From positions 1,426,001-1,490,000 of the forward strand of contig NZ_CP146092.1 in assembly GCF_037023145.1 (NCBI RefSeq): DNA of 64,000 nt, read 5' to 3'. Of the stretch, positions 17,956 through 29,357 are shown piece after piece (position 1 is the first letter of the stretch; each line of letters begins with the position of its first letter). Source of the stretch: Ralstonia sp. RRA. Its GTDB lineage: Bacteria > Pseudomonadota > Gammaproteobacteria > Burkholderiales > Burkholderiaceae. The position numbers and the translations under genes were made by a program. The notes beneath the pieces were generated by a model. It was not told where the DNA came from and did no database searches. It worked only from the letters and a program-made list of their open reading frames with translations.

Positions 17956-19234
17956 CTTTGGAACGCCCCGTTATCAACAAACGACCGCCCGTCATGCGTA
18001 ACCGTTTGGTTTAAATATTTCGACGCATACCCGACGCCGCCACCAAATGAAACGGCGGCAACAAGCAAGGTAAAAACGGGGAGAAGAAAAGGGGAGCAGC
18101 GAGATGAGGTCTATAAAATGAACGAGCGAATGCTGCCCGCACGATAAAATCGCGCTTGCAAATACCGCCGTCAGATTTAGAACTGCGTTATGAGCGTATT
18201 TCGTGACAAAGCAGACAGGCCTGCCCGCATACGCGCAGCAATGCCTGCCATTGAGCGCAGACCAGGCGCCCTGACACGAAAGAACCTCTCATTTTGACCC
18301 GCCATGAATGACTGGCGACGGCTCTTGACGATGGCCACACCCCGCCTCTCGCCAACCGCACCAACCCTGGACCGACTCCCGAACCCTTAAAAAGCGGTAG
18401 CTCAAGCCGGCTACAGCCAATTTCCCCTACAACCCGCAACGTCGCTTCTTTCTGTTCCTGCACATGTTCCCAAAAGACACTGAGAACCTTTGCAGCCCAC
18501 CAGTTTTTTTACAGCGCTATTCGCTTTGACTCTTGTACGTAACGCCAGAAAGCCGCACCGGACGGGTTTATGCAACAACACCGTACGACACTACGCTGAC
18601 ATGGCGCGCAATATTACCAACTAAGGAGCAAATTAAAACAAACTCCCCTCATCAAACATGTCAAACAATTGTAAAAACGCAGTCTGAGTGTTTTCTTGAA
18701 AAGCAGGAATTTATTCGGAGGAGGCAAAAAAAATCCTGCCTCAAAATAGGCGATGTGCATTCTGGGAGCATTCGGGTAGGCGCGTTTTTTGATCAGCGGA
18801 AAAATACTTTGCCCGAGCGGATGGATCTTCAAAGTTCCCACAAGATCGGATGCCTGCCGGGTTCAACGCTGGGCAAGGACGGTGTGCGCGAACCGGAGAT
18901 GCATCAATAGAGAGGCCGCTGGACAACTGCCCGCGCAAAAAGCGCGCCTCTCGCATGCGTGGTTGATGTGCTTAGCCACAACAGTAACGAGGTTATTGGC
19001 GCAGTCATGGCGGCGCTCACCCTGCCCGGCGTCCCGCGTGCGGGGTGGGATCAGTTCAAGCGGTTGCGCTGTATGCCAGACAACGTTTTCCCCGAAACGG
19101 CATCGCGTCTCGCCAGCCGTGCGCAACCTCCCTCTATGTCATATAGGTCCGCTTATACTTGCGCGGGACCATGGCGCATGCGCGGACCACGATGCCCCAC
19201 GGTTCGGCCTACCCTTCTCCGCTTGCTCGTCGTC
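17956..19234. other. 1.28-kb gene-free region upstream of the surface operon and the response regulator
   Basis: No open frame here has coding character. The stretch is visibly richer in A+T (especially 18500-18840) than its surroundings and contains several A and T tracts. It must hold the promoter of the minus-strand surface operon and the plus-strand promoter of the response regulator. I see a 6-bp hairpin GCCGCC/GGCGGC at 18036-18059 and a terminator-like hairpin at 18389-18414, but no convincing -35/-10 pair. Confidence 0.6.
18389..18414 (-). terminator. Possible terminator or attenuator hairpin in the surface-operon leader
   Basis: Read on the minus strand, GTAGC and GCTAC form a 5-bp perfect stem around an 8-base loop, then CGC and five T. 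This is a weak intrinsic-terminator shape about 430 bases before the surface-protein start. It could end an upstream transcript or act as a leader attenuator. The stem is short, so confidence is low. Confidence 0.3.
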
Positions 19235-20068
19235 ATGCCATCTCGCCCGTCATATTCGACGTCGCTTCGTGCCGCCCCGGATCTCGCCGGTGCGCACATC
19301 CTTGTCGTAGATGATTGCCCTAACGAGCTTCAACTACTGATCGAGATTTTGCGTGTTGCCCGTTGCCGGATCAGTGTTGCGTTTGACGGCGTCCAGGCGT
19401 ATCACCGGGCACAGGCCGTGGCCCCTGACCTGATCCTGATGGATTTACGCATGCCCCGCATGGATGGCTTTGCCTCGTGCCGGTTGCTCACTGCAACGCC
19501 CTCAACACAGGCCATTCCGATCATTATGTTGACGGCGGCGACGGATCTCGATGACCGACTCGAAGGGCTCGAAATCGGTGCGATTGACTATATCGTCAAG
19601 CCGTTTGAACCCGCAGAAGTCATTGCGCGCATCCGGAATCATCTGAAGAAGGCGCTCACCAGTCGTTCCGAGCACTATCTGCCCGCGCTCCCCGACACGC
19701 CGGATGCGTCCTTGGTACGCGCAGCCAGCCAGCTTCTGCTGCGTGACGTGCGCAACCCGCCCACCGTCGAAGATCTCGCCAAGCAGGTGGGTACCCACGA
19801 AAAGCGCCTGTCTCGGGTATTCCGCGACCATCTCGGAAAGACCGTCTTCGAATATTTGCGCGACACGCGACTGCAGATGGCGCAGCGTTTTCTCGCTAGA
19901 ACTTCGATGGGCACGGGGGAGATCGCTGAAGAGATCGGTTTTTCCAGCGCCGCCAATTTTGCAACGGCGTTTCGCGACCGCTTCGGTACCACGCCATCTG
20001 CCTGGAAGCGGCAGCACCGCGAAGTCGACATCACCGATCCCATTCAGGTCCCGAACACCGATGCGTGA
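19235..20068 (+). CDS. Response regulator with AraC-type DNA-binding output
   Basis: A 277-residue two-component regulator. The receiver domain (about 25-145) has ILVVDD at its start, phospho-acceptor Asp70 in LILMDLRMPRMDG, the conserved Thr in MLTA and Lys122 in IVKPF. The C-terminal part (about 165-265) is an AraC/XylS pair of helix-turn-helix motifs (VEDLAKQVGTHEKRLSRVFR, then IGFSSAANFATAFRDRFG). The start ATG 19235 was chosen because the receiver fold begins about 20 residues later; the frame stays open further upstream without coding character. Its stop overlaps the kinase start by eight bases, so the kinase is the partner. Confidence 0.85.
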   Translation: MPSRPSYSTSLRAAPDLAGAHILVVDDCPNELQLLIEILRVARCRISVAFDGVQAYHRAQAVAPDLILMDLRMPRMDGFASCRLLTATPSTQAIPIIMLTAATDLDDRLEGLEIGAIDYIVKPFEPAEVIARIRNHLKKALTSRSEHYLPALPDTPDASLVRAASQLLLRDVRNPPTVEDLAKQVGTHEKRLSRVFRDHLGKTVFEYLRDTRLQMAQRFLARTSMGTGEIAEEIGFSSAANFATAFRDRFGTTPSAWKRQHREVDITDPIQVPNTDA

Positions 20069-22394
20069 CCGATGCAAAGCATGTGCAGTGTTGTATCGCA
20101 CTGCGCTGTGCTTCCTGCTGCTTGCGTGCATGCCCCTTCCGGCAGCTTGGGCCGCCACGGCTGAAGGCCCAGGGCTGCTGGAAGATGTATCGATATTCGA
20201 AGACGCCACGGCCGCGATGCCGCTCGAAGCGATCGTTGCCCTGCCCAAGAGTGATCATGGTGGCTTCGTGCCGGCCACAAAGGCGCGGTTGAATCCAGGA
20301 TTCTCGCGGTCTGCCTGGTGGGTCCGCCTCACGCTGGTCAATCACGACCATGTCGAGCGCCCAATCGTGCTGGCGCTGCGCGACGCACGTGTTGATCGGG
20401 CGGACTTCTATACCCCGCGGAGCGGCCACTGGGCACAGGATGCCGTATTCCCGCCCGCTAGCACCGACGCGAATCAGGCGCAGCCCCGGTATCCGGTGCT
20501 CAACATGACCCTGCATCCAGGCGAGAGGATCCCGGTCATGGTGCGAGTCACCTCCCGCAAGACATTGCAACTGGAGCCCATGGCCTTTGCTCAGGAGGCA
20601 TGGCATGCAAGGGAGATTCGCGCCGCCCTGTGGAACTTTGGGTTCCTTGGCGGCCTGCTGGCGTTGACGTGGGCTGCCTTGCTGATCGGATTCTTTTCCC
20701 GCAGTAGCGCGTTCTATCTGTTGGCAGGCCTGTCCCTGAATACTGCCTTGTATGAGGCATCCATTCGCGGCTATACCCGTGCGTATCTTTGGCCGCATGC
20801 GCCCGAATGGTCAGCGCGCAGCGAAATACTGTTTGTGTATCTTGCTATTGCACTCTTCATTGCGTTCATCCTGAAGATTGCGCGCGGAGAAAACGTCAGG
20901 ATGCCGGTGCAGGTCATCTACGTGGCGATACTGTGCCTCGAGTGCATTGGCATGATCGGTGCTGCGTTCGGCGACCTCCTTGTCTTTACGCGGTTCTGCC
21001 TGCAACTGAGCGTCGCACTCGGCATCCTCAATATCTGCATTGCGCTGCTGTTTGCCAAGCGCGGCACCCCTACCGGCCGTCTGTTGCTGGTAACGGTCTG
21101 CTTTGCTCTATTCAATTTGCTGATACGGACTGTCGAAGGGCTCGATGCGCTACCTGCAGCGCTTTCATGGCTCAAGTCCGACATTTACCCCAATCCCGTC
21201 ATGGCGATCATCGGCCTTGCCACGCATCTCGTGGTGCTGGCCGCCTGGATCCACCATGTGGGCCGTCAGCGCACGGAAGCAAGGCAGCGGCTGGAGCATT
21301 GGCAGCTCACGGAACAGGATCGGCTGCGGGACGAAGTCGCGAAACGGACAGTCGCGCTCAACGAAGCGCTTGGCCAGGCGCAAACCAGCATGCAGCAAAA
21401 GATCGAAACCCTGGGGTACGTCAGCCACGATTTGCGTGCACCGTTGTCTACGATCAATGGGTACGCGAAGCTCCTGCTGGATAGCGCGACACAGAGTCAG
21501 GCCAAGCTGATCCAATCCATCGACCGCAGCATCCGCTACCAACTGACGCTCATTGACGAGCTGCTGGAATATACGAAGGCCGAACTGCAGCCACTCGGCG
21601 TTGCGCCCAGCCCCGTGGACTTGCCAGACCTTCTGGATGACATCGCCGGCTATGCCATCGCACTTTGCGCACAACAGAACAACCAGTTCATCTATCGGCC
21701 GCTGACGCCGCTGCCGAAAACGTTGGAGATCGACGGAATCCGTCTGCAGCAGGTCTTGCTCAACCTCCTGTCCAACGCTTCGAAGTTCACACACAACGGC
21801 GTCGTCACGCTAACCGTAGAGGCCCACAAGCAGGTCGACGGCTATCGCATCGGCCTTGAGGTGGCCGACACCGGCATCGGGATCGACGTCGCGAAGAAAA
21901 CCGACATTTTCGGCGCCTACCAACAAGTCCAGGCAATCAACGGCGGGACTGGACTCGGTCTGTTTATCGCACAACGCATCGTCAAAGCCATGCGCGGCGA
22001 ACTGCTTGTCTCCAGCAGGCCCGGCGTTGGAACATCGTTCACGTTCGAAATCGTCGCACCGGCCCTTGGGCATGTCCTGATCGATGTGGACGACCTCCCT
22101 CGCCCAGCACAGCCCAAGACCGAACCCGCACGGCCCCGTACGCCAACGCTCCGACCTCCTGCCCAGGACCTTGATGAACTTGCCCAGTTCGCCAGAAACG
22201 GCCGCCTGACAGACGTGGAAGACTGGATCCGCAGATTTGCGAATGTCCCCGGCTATGCCAGCTTTCTCGATGAAGTTCAAAAATGCGTCGATGCCTTGGA
22301 ATTTGCAGCGATAGAAGCGCTGCTTGGTTCGGCACAAGACCAGGCGGATCTGACCTCTGTTGATCTGGACCGAATCCTGCCCCACCGGGTGTAG
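20061..22394 (+). CDS. 7TM-DISM sensor histidine kinase
   Basis: Membrane sensor of 777 residues. It has a signal peptide (about 1-31, CFLLLACMPLPAAWA), a periplasmic 7TMR-DISMED2-like sensory domain (about 35-185), seven hydrophobic helices (about 190-395), a coiled-coil linker, and a kinase core. The core has the H-box YVSHDLRAPLST with His456, the N-box NLLSNASKF, G1 DTGIGID and G2 GGTGLGLFI. About 110 further residues after the kinase (after PALGHVLIDVDD) form a proline-rich linker and a helical end of unknown role. DISM kinases sense carbohydrate-like or other small ligands. It follows the response regulator with an 8-bp overlap and precedes a TonB receptor that may be its target. Confidence 0.85.
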   Translation: MRDRCKACAVLYRTALCFLLLACMPLPAAWAATAEGPGLLEDVSIFEDATAAMPLEAIVALPKSDHGGFVPATKARLNPGFSRSAWWVRLTLVNHDHVERPIVLALRDARVDRADFYTPRSGHWAQDAVFPPASTDANQAQPRYPVLNMTLHPGERIPVMVRVTSRKTLQLEPMAFAQEAWHAREIRAALWNFGFLGGLLALTWAALLIGFFSRSSAFYLLAGLSLNTALYEASIRGYTRAYLWPHAPEWSARSEILFVYLAIALFIAFILKIARGENVRMPVQVIYVAILCLECIGMIGAAFGDLLVFTRFCLQLSVALGILNICIALLFAKRGTPTGRLLLVTVCFALFNLLIRTVEGLDALPAALSWLKSDIYPNPVMAIIGLATHLVVLAAWIHHVGRQRTEARQRLEHWQLTEQDRLRDEVAKRTVALNEALGQAQTSMQQKIETLGYVSHDLRAPLSTINGYAKLLLDSATQSQAKLIQSIDRSIRYQLTLIDELLEYTKAELQPLGVAPSPVDLPDLLDDIAGYAIALCAQQNNQFIYRPLTPLPKTLEIDGIRLQQVLLNLLSNASKFTHNGVVTLTVEAHKQVDGYRIGLEVADTGIGIDVAKKTDIFGAYQQVQAINGGTGLGLFIAQRIVKAMRGELLVSSRPGVGTSFTFEIVAPALGHVLIDVDDLPRPAQPKTEPARPRTPTLRPPAQDLDELAQFARNGRLTDVEDWIRRFANVPGYASFLDEVQKCVDALEFAAIEALLGSAQDQADLTSVDLDRILPHRV

Positions 22395-22499
22395 CCCAAT
22401 CAACCACGTCTCGCCTGTCTGCGGCGACGCGCCTCCACAAGGCCACGCCCGCACTCTTCCTGAACGCATCCAATAACAACGAAGCCTGCGTTGAAACTC

Positions 22500-24773
22500 A
22501 TGAACTTGCCACCAAGCTCCAGTCAGCGAAATGCGGGGTATTCGGACCTTCGCTGCACTCCACTGCAGCCGTGCTGCGTAGTGCGACGAAAGGTCGGGAG
22601 GGCAACATATCAAGGTCGACGGGCGATCATTGCTGGAGCGATGCTTTGCGCAACGGCCGCTGGCGATGCGTACGCGCAGGCGGCACAACAAGCGGACGAT
22701 GCACAAGCGCCGGTCGCCGCGCTTCCGGAGATCGTTGTGAAAGGCGTGGCGAACGCGCCGTCAGTCGGGCTCGTCGGTCAACGCACCACAACGGGAACGA
22801 AGACCGATACGCCGATCACGGAGATTCCTCAAACGGTCAACATCGTCACTGAGCAGCAGATGGCGATGACCGGCGCAACCGACCTCAGCCAGGCACTGCG
22901 CTACCTGCCAGGGTTCGCATCATATGGATCCGACAACCGCTCGGACCTGTATGCGACGCTGCGAGGCTTTAAACCTTCTCTGTTTGTCGACGGGTTGCAA
23001 GCGCCGAATACAACGGTCATCGCAGATTGGCGCGTTGCCCCGTATACGATCGACAGCATCACTGTGCTGCGTGGGCCGACGTCGGTGCTGTATGGGGCCG
23101 GCGATCCGGGCGCGATCGTCGATGTGCAGACGAAGCAGGCCGACGGCCAGCGCGTGCGCGAGGTGGGTGTGCAGATCGGCAACTACGCCCGGAAGGAGAC
23201 GATGCTCGACATCGGCGACAAGCTCGACGCCGACGGTAGAGTTGCCTATCGCTTCGTCGGCGTTGCGAGCGACGGCAACGCACTGACCGGGCCGCATGAC
23301 GAGCAGCGCGTCGCGCTTGCGCCTTCACTGCGCTGGCGGCCGGATGCCGACACCTCGCTGACACTCACCGCGACCTACCTGCAGGACCGGAGTGATTTTT
23401 CACACAACTTCCTCCCCGCGCAGGGCACCGTGCTGCCCAACCCCAATGGGCAGCTCACGCATGACGTCTACACGGGCGACCCGACATTCAATGACTACCG
23501 AAAGAAGCAGTGGTCGCTCGGCTATCAGTTCTCGCACAACCTCAATTCGACGTGGACATTGCGCCAGAACGTGCGTTGGATGCACTTGTCGCTTGATGAC
23601 GCATCGGTCTTCGGCGCGGGTCTTGCCCCGGGCAGCACCACCAACATCACGCGCTACGCAGGGCTGTTCCAGTTCAACTACAGCCGCTTCGATATCGACA
23701 ACACCGCACAGGCGCGCTTCGGCACAGGGCCACTCGAACACACGGTGCTACTCGGCTTCCAGTACAGCCGGCAGACAACGACCGATAGCGAGTGGCTTGC
23801 GCTGGCGCCGCGCCTGAATCTCTACAACCCGGTCTATACGCCGGTCACGACCGCGATCTTCTCGGGCCCGACGTTCCTGGGCCACCCCAATCTGTACACG
23901 GCGATGAGCACGGTCAGTACCTACGCACAAGACCAGATCAAATGGAACCGCTGGGTTTTGACGCTCGGTGGCCGCGAGGATTGGGTCAACGTGCGCCAGG
24001 ACAACCGCGGGGCCGGCACGCAGACGAACCAGGACGTCAGCGCGTTCTCGGGCCGTGTCGGCCTCACGTATCGCGGCAGCTACGGGCTTTCGCCGTACGT
24101 CGGCTATTCGACATCGTTCAACCCGGTCATCGGTGTGAGGATGTTTGGTGGAGGATTGCCGCAACCAACGCGCGGCAAGCAGACCGAGGCTGGCCTACGC
24201 TGGCAGCCGCTGGGCGAGAAGCTGATGCTGAGCGCGGCGGTCTACCAGATCAACCAGACGAACGTCGTGACACCGGCGCCGAGAAATCTCGATCCCACCG
24301 GCATGTCCTCCGTGCAGACTGGCGAGGTGCGTTCGCGCGGCATCGAGCTGAGCGCGGTCGGCAACCTGACGCGCGAGTTATCGCTGATCGCGTCGTACAT
24401 CTATCAGGATGTGAAGAACGTGAAGGCGAACGACGCGTCGCTGAACCACTGGCCGGTCGACATTCCGCGGCCGCGCCAGATGGCGTCGCTGTGGGCTGAC
24501 TGGACATGGCGCACCGGAGCCCTCGCGGGATTCGGCATTGGCGGCGGGGTCCGCTACCAGAGCGCGTCGGCGGGTGCGTCGGACAACTCGCTGACGGTCC
24601 CCAGCTACACGCTGTACGACGCGGCACTGCACTATGGCACACGCGATTGGCGTTTTTCGCTGAACGTGATGAACCTGTTCGACCGTCGCTACATCAGCGG
24701 CTGCCAGTCGTACGCGGTTTGTGTATTCGGCAACGAGCGCACCGTGCTGGCCAGCGCCAAATACAATTGGTGA
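22500..24773 (+). CDS. TonB-dependent siderophore receptor
   Basis: Outer-membrane receptor for a ferric siderophore, about 757 residues. The long N-terminal signal region ends near GDAYAQA. A TonB-box-like segment LPEIVVKG follows, then the plug (TEIPQTVNIVTEQQM, VLRGPTSVLYGAGDPGAIVD), with about 22 beta strands after it. The chain ends in a strand with a C-terminal aromatic residue (SAKYNW), the usual barrel signature. A TTG nine bases before the ATG at 22500 is in frame; ATG is preferred. The upstream two-component pair may control it. Siderophore unknown. Confidence 0.88.
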   Translation: MNLPPSSSQRNAGYSDLRCTPLQPCCVVRRKVGRATYQGRRAIIAGAMLCATAAGDAYAQAAQQADDAQAPVAALPEIVVKGVANAPSVGLVGQRTTTGTKTDTPITEIPQTVNIVTEQQMAMTGATDLSQALRYLPGFASYGSDNRSDLYATLRGFKPSLFVDGLQAPNTTVIADWRVAPYTIDSITVLRGPTSVLYGAGDPGAIVDVQTKQADGQRVREVGVQIGNYARKETMLDIGDKLDADGRVAYRFVGVASDGNALTGPHDEQRVALAPSLRWRPDADTSLTLTATYLQDRSDFSHNFLPAQGTVLPNPNGQLTHDVYTGDPTFNDYRKKQWSLGYQFSHNLNSTWTLRQNVRWMHLSLDDASVFGAGLAPGSTTNITRYAGLFQFNYSRFDIDNTAQARFGTGPLEHTVLLGFQYSRQTTTDSEWLALAPRLNLYNPVYTPVTTAIFSGPTFLGHPNLYTAMSTVSTYAQDQIKWNRWVLTLGGREDWVNVRQDNRGAGTQTNQDVSAFSGRVGLTYRGSYGLSPYVGYSTSFNPVIGVRMFGGGLPQPTRGKQTEAGLRWQPLGEKLMLSAAVYQINQTNVVTPAPRNLDPTGMSSVQTGEVRSRGIELSAVGNLTRELSLIASYIYQDVKNVKANDASLNHWPVDIPRPRQMASLWADWTWRTGALAGFGIGGGVRYQSASAGASDNSLTVPSYTLYDAALHYGTRDWRFSLNVMNLFDRRYISGCQSYAVCVFGNERTVLASAKYNW

Positions 24774-24817
24774 CGATACACCTCTGATTGCCAGCCCCAC
24801 CATCCGACAACCCCACC

Positions 24818-25645
24818 ATGACAGAACGCATCCTGCTCAGCATCGACGCCGGCGTGGCCGAAGTCCGGCTCAACCGGCCCGAGAAGATGAACGCCATCGA
24901 CCCGGCCATGTTCGAGGCCCTGGTCGCAACCGGTGAACGCCTGATGAATGAACCAGACTTGCGCGCCGTGGTGTTGTCCGGCGAAGGTCGCGCGTTCTGC
25001 GCCGGGCTGGACATGGGCAGCATGGCAAGCCTCGGCACGGGCGACAGTGGATCAGACATCGGCGCTGGCCGGTTGGCTCGGCGTACGCATGGATCGGCCA
25101 ACCTGCCACAGTACGCTTGCACGGTCTGGCGCGATCTGCCGGTGCCGGTGCTGGCGGCAGTGCATGGCGTTGCTTACGGCGGTGGGTTACAGATTGCGCT
25201 GGGCGCAGACGTCCGCTACGTGCGCGCCGACACGCGCATGTCAATCATGGAAGTCAAATGGGGGTTGGTGCCCGACATGGGCGGCATGGCCCTCACGCGT
25301 GGCCTCGTGCGGCCCGACCGGCTGCGTGAGCTGATCTATAGCGGGCGCGTCGTCAACGGTGACGAAGCCTGTGCCCTGGGTCTGGCAACCCACGTGGTCG
25401 ACGACCCGCGCGCGGCTGCCCTGGCGGCAGCGCGAGAAATTGCGCAGAAGAGCCCGGACGCAATCCGTGCAGCCAAGCGCCTGATGGGCGTTGTGGAGGA
25501 TGGCGATACCGCTGCCATCCTGCTGGCCGAATCGATTGAGCAGGACCGCCTGATCGGCGCGGCTAACCAGCGTGAGGCGGTGCTCGCCGGCATGGAAAAT
25601 CGCGCACCGGCGTTTCAGCCGGCCGCGAAGCACTCAAACAGCTAG
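24818..25645 (+). CDS. Enoyl-CoA hydratase/isomerase family protein (crotonase)
   Basis: A 275-residue crotonase-fold enzyme that hydrates or isomerises an acyl-CoA. The N-terminal NRPEKMNAID and the oxyanion-hole segments GRAFCAGLDM and AYGGGLQIALGADVRY are intact. The later MEVKWGLVPDMGGM region corresponds to the part of the fold that carries catalytic acids. It begins 44 bp after the TonB receptor on the same strand and may share its transcript, although a function in iron uptake is not obvious. Substrate chain cannot be deduced. Confidence 0.85.
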   Translation: MTERILLSIDAGVAEVRLNRPEKMNAIDPAMFEALVATGERLMNEPDLRAVVLSGEGRAFCAGLDMGSMASLGTGDSGSDIGAGRLARRTHGSANLPQYACTVWRDLPVPVLAAVHGVAYGGGLQIALGADVRYVRADTRMSIMEVKWGLVPDMGGMALTRGLVRPDRLRELIYSGRVVNGDEACALGLATHVVDDPRAAALAAAREIAQKSPDAIRAAKRLMGVVEDGDTAAILLAESIEQDRLIGAANQREAVLAGMENRAPAFQPAAKHSNS

Positions 25646-25664
25646 CTCAACGGAAGTGATGCAC

Positions 25665-26201
25665 TCAGGCGGCGACGGGCTTGCCGCCGAGCGCCGCACG
25701 CATGGCACGCGAACGGCTGACCACCTCGTCACGCAGCGGCGCGCGCAGGCCCATCGCAAAGGCGGTCTCGGCCACCAGAAACAGCGGCCCAACCACCAGC
25801 CCCACCAAGTCATCGACAAAGGCTGGTTTGCGCCCTTCGTAGTAGTGGCCGACAAACTGGATGATCCAGCCGATCACAAACAAGCCGATGCCCGCCGATA
25901 GCCAAGCCGCTACCGAATGTCCGGCCACCTGCTGGCCAATCCACACACACAGGCCGATCAGCACAAACATCACCACGCCAAACGCCACATCCAGGCGCAG
26001 GTAGAACACCGTGACGGCCGCCAGCAGGAACAGCGCCGGCGTAACAGCCACACCGCCGGGCAACGCTGCAAACACGGGGCGGGACAACAGAATCGCCACC
26101 GCCAGCACAATGGCCGGGATGCCGACAAAGTGCGTGGCGATATTGCGCCCGTCCTGGTGGTAGGCCGCGTAGTTGGAAAGATGGTCTGACAGGCTGCGCA
26201 T
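25665..26201 (-). CDS. Mpo1-like (DUF962) integral membrane protein
   Basis: A 178-residue membrane protein of the DUF962/YGL010w-like family. It starts with RSLSDHLSNYAAYHQDGRNIATHFVG, containing the conserved histidine-bearing HxxxxN-type segment, then four to five helices (IPAIVLAVAILL; ALFLLAAVTVFY; VAFGVVMFVLIGLCVWIG; GIGLFVIGWIIQFVGHYYEGRKPAF). The yeast family member Mpo1 is a dioxygenase in 2-hydroxy fatty acid alpha-oxidation; whether this bacterial protein does the same is inference. The gene converges on the enoyl-CoA hydratase gene with a 19-bp gap. Confidence 0.82.
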   Translation of the reverse strand: MRSLSDHLSNYAAYHQDGRNIATHFVGIPAIVLAVAILLSRPVFAALPGGVAVTPALFLLAAVTVFYLRLDVAFGVVMFVLIGLCVWIGQQVAGHSVAAWLSAGIGLFVIGWIIQFVGHYYEGRKPAFVDDLVGLVVGPLFLVAETAFAMGLRAPLRDEVVSRSRAMRAALGGKPVAA

Positions 26202-26349
26202 CGTGGTCTCCAGTTTTTGTGCGTTTGCAGCATGGACGCTGCAGTTGCCCTCTCGTTATGATCCTTTCATCTTAGTCAGCGGATGGAACGGCGCTCTGTC
26301 ATATAGCCGACAAATTCGCCTTGTCTGTTGCCCCTCCACTGCCGGCCCC

Positions 26350-27075
26350 ATGGACCGTTCCGCTCTCTTCCACCCACAAGCAGATGCTGCGTCGTACCGT
26401 GAACGCCTGCATGCCAGCAGCTGGTTCGGTACGTTGGATGCGCCCTTACAGGACGCATTGATCGGCATTGCCGCCGTGCGCCGCCTGAGCGCGGGCGATG
26501 TGCTGTTCCGGCGCGGCGATCCACCCGACGGGTTGTATTGCGTGGTGGAGGGCACCATCTGCATCGGCGCCACCAGCGCGGAGGGGCGCGAAGCCCTGTT
26601 GGCGGTGCTGGAACCCGTCAACTGGTTTGGCGAAATTGGTGTTTTCGACCGCCAGCCGCGCACCCATGACGCCCGCGCCGACGCCAGTACCACGCTGTTG
26701 CACATGCCGCAGGCCGCGCTGATCGCCCTGCTGGACAGCAACCCGGCACTGCTGCATGCCTTCGCCCTGCTGCTCACGCACAAGCTGCGGCTGACCTTCA
26801 CCGTACTGGAAGAAACCGCCCTGCTGCCCGCCTCCGTGCGCGTGGCCCGGCGCTTGCTGTTGATGGCCGACGGCTACGGCGACCTGCGTCTGGGCACCCG
26901 CCGCGTGCTGCGGGTGCCGCAGGAGCAGCTTGCACAGTTGCTGGCGCTGTCCCGCCAGACCGTCAATCAGGTGCTCAAAGACCTGCAGGCACGCGGGATT
27001 CTCAAGGTCGCTTACGGCGAGATTGAACTGCTGGATTTCGCCGGATTGCGTGATCTTGCCCGGGGTGAGGGTTGA
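26350..27075 (+). CDS. Crp/Fnr family transcriptional regulator
   Basis: A 241-residue regulator. The cyclic-nucleotide-binding-like domain (about 20-140) includes LSAGDVLFRRGDPPDGLYCVVEG, with GEIGVFDRQPRTHDARA in the phosphate-binding cassette position; the GE...R pattern is close to that of cAMP binders. The long dimer helix is followed by a winged helix (RVLRVPQEQLAQLLALSRQT, recognition helix SRQTVNQVLKDL). No N-terminal cysteine cluster of FNR type is present, so oxygen sensing by iron-sulfur is unlikely. The ATG 26350 start gives the usual length; the open frame extends to 26173 without family similarity. Confidence 0.85.
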   Translation: MDRSALFHPQADAASYRERLHASSWFGTLDAPLQDALIGIAAVRRLSAGDVLFRRGDPPDGLYCVVEGTICIGATSAEGREALLAVLEPVNWFGEIGVFDRQPRTHDARADASTTLLHMPQAALIALLDSNPALLHAFALLLTHKLRLTFTVLEETALLPASVRVARRLLLMADGYGDLRLGTRRVLRVPQEQLAQLLALSRQTVNQVLKDLQARGILKVAYGEIELLDFAGLRDLARGEG

Positions 27076-27106
27076 ATCACCAACCAATACCCCTACATGC
27101 GGTGAG

Positions 27107-27122
27107 ATAGGACCGATCCTAT
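27107..27122 (+). promoter_or_regulatory. Small dyad overlapping a -10 box before the EF-G gene
   Basis: ATAGGA-CCGA-TCCTAT is a perfect 6-bp inverted repeat whose right arm runs into TATAAT (27120-27125), a perfect -10 sequence about 75 bases before the EF-G start. A good -35 at the right distance is not seen. It may be the promoter and an operator, for instance for an unidentified repressor. Confidence 0.35.
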
Positions 27123-27199
27123 AATGTGTTCCCACTCGCACATTCGCCCTTCGCATGGTGTGGAGGGCGTGAAGCGAGACTTTCTCCAAGAGATCCATC

Positions 27200-29302
<2,103 letters not shown>

Positions 29303-29321
29303 GGCTGTTTTGCTTCATTCG

Positions 29322-29346
29322 CTGCGGCCGCCTCGTGCGGCCGCAG
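29322..29346. terminator. Strong GC-rich hairpin after the EF-G gene
   Basis: A perfect 10-bp stem, CTGCGGCCGC pairing with GCGGCCGCAG around the loop CTCGT, lies 20 bases after the EF-G stop. On the plus strand it is followed by TGCTTT, a weak T tail. It also sits just beyond the stop of the converging LysR gene (29358), so it can act in both directions. Confidence 0.72.
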
Positions 29347-29357
29347 TGCTTTGCGGG

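Noticed and set aside
18300..18480. A c-di-GMP (GEMM) riboswitch before the surface operon on the minus strand
   Set aside because: A GTAGCCGG string resembles part of the motif but the preceding conserved helix and GNRA-type loop are missing.
18533..18910. A possible 125-residue gene in the empty region
   Set aside because: Mixed composition without conserved features or ribosome site; both strands are open here by chance in A+T-rich DNA.
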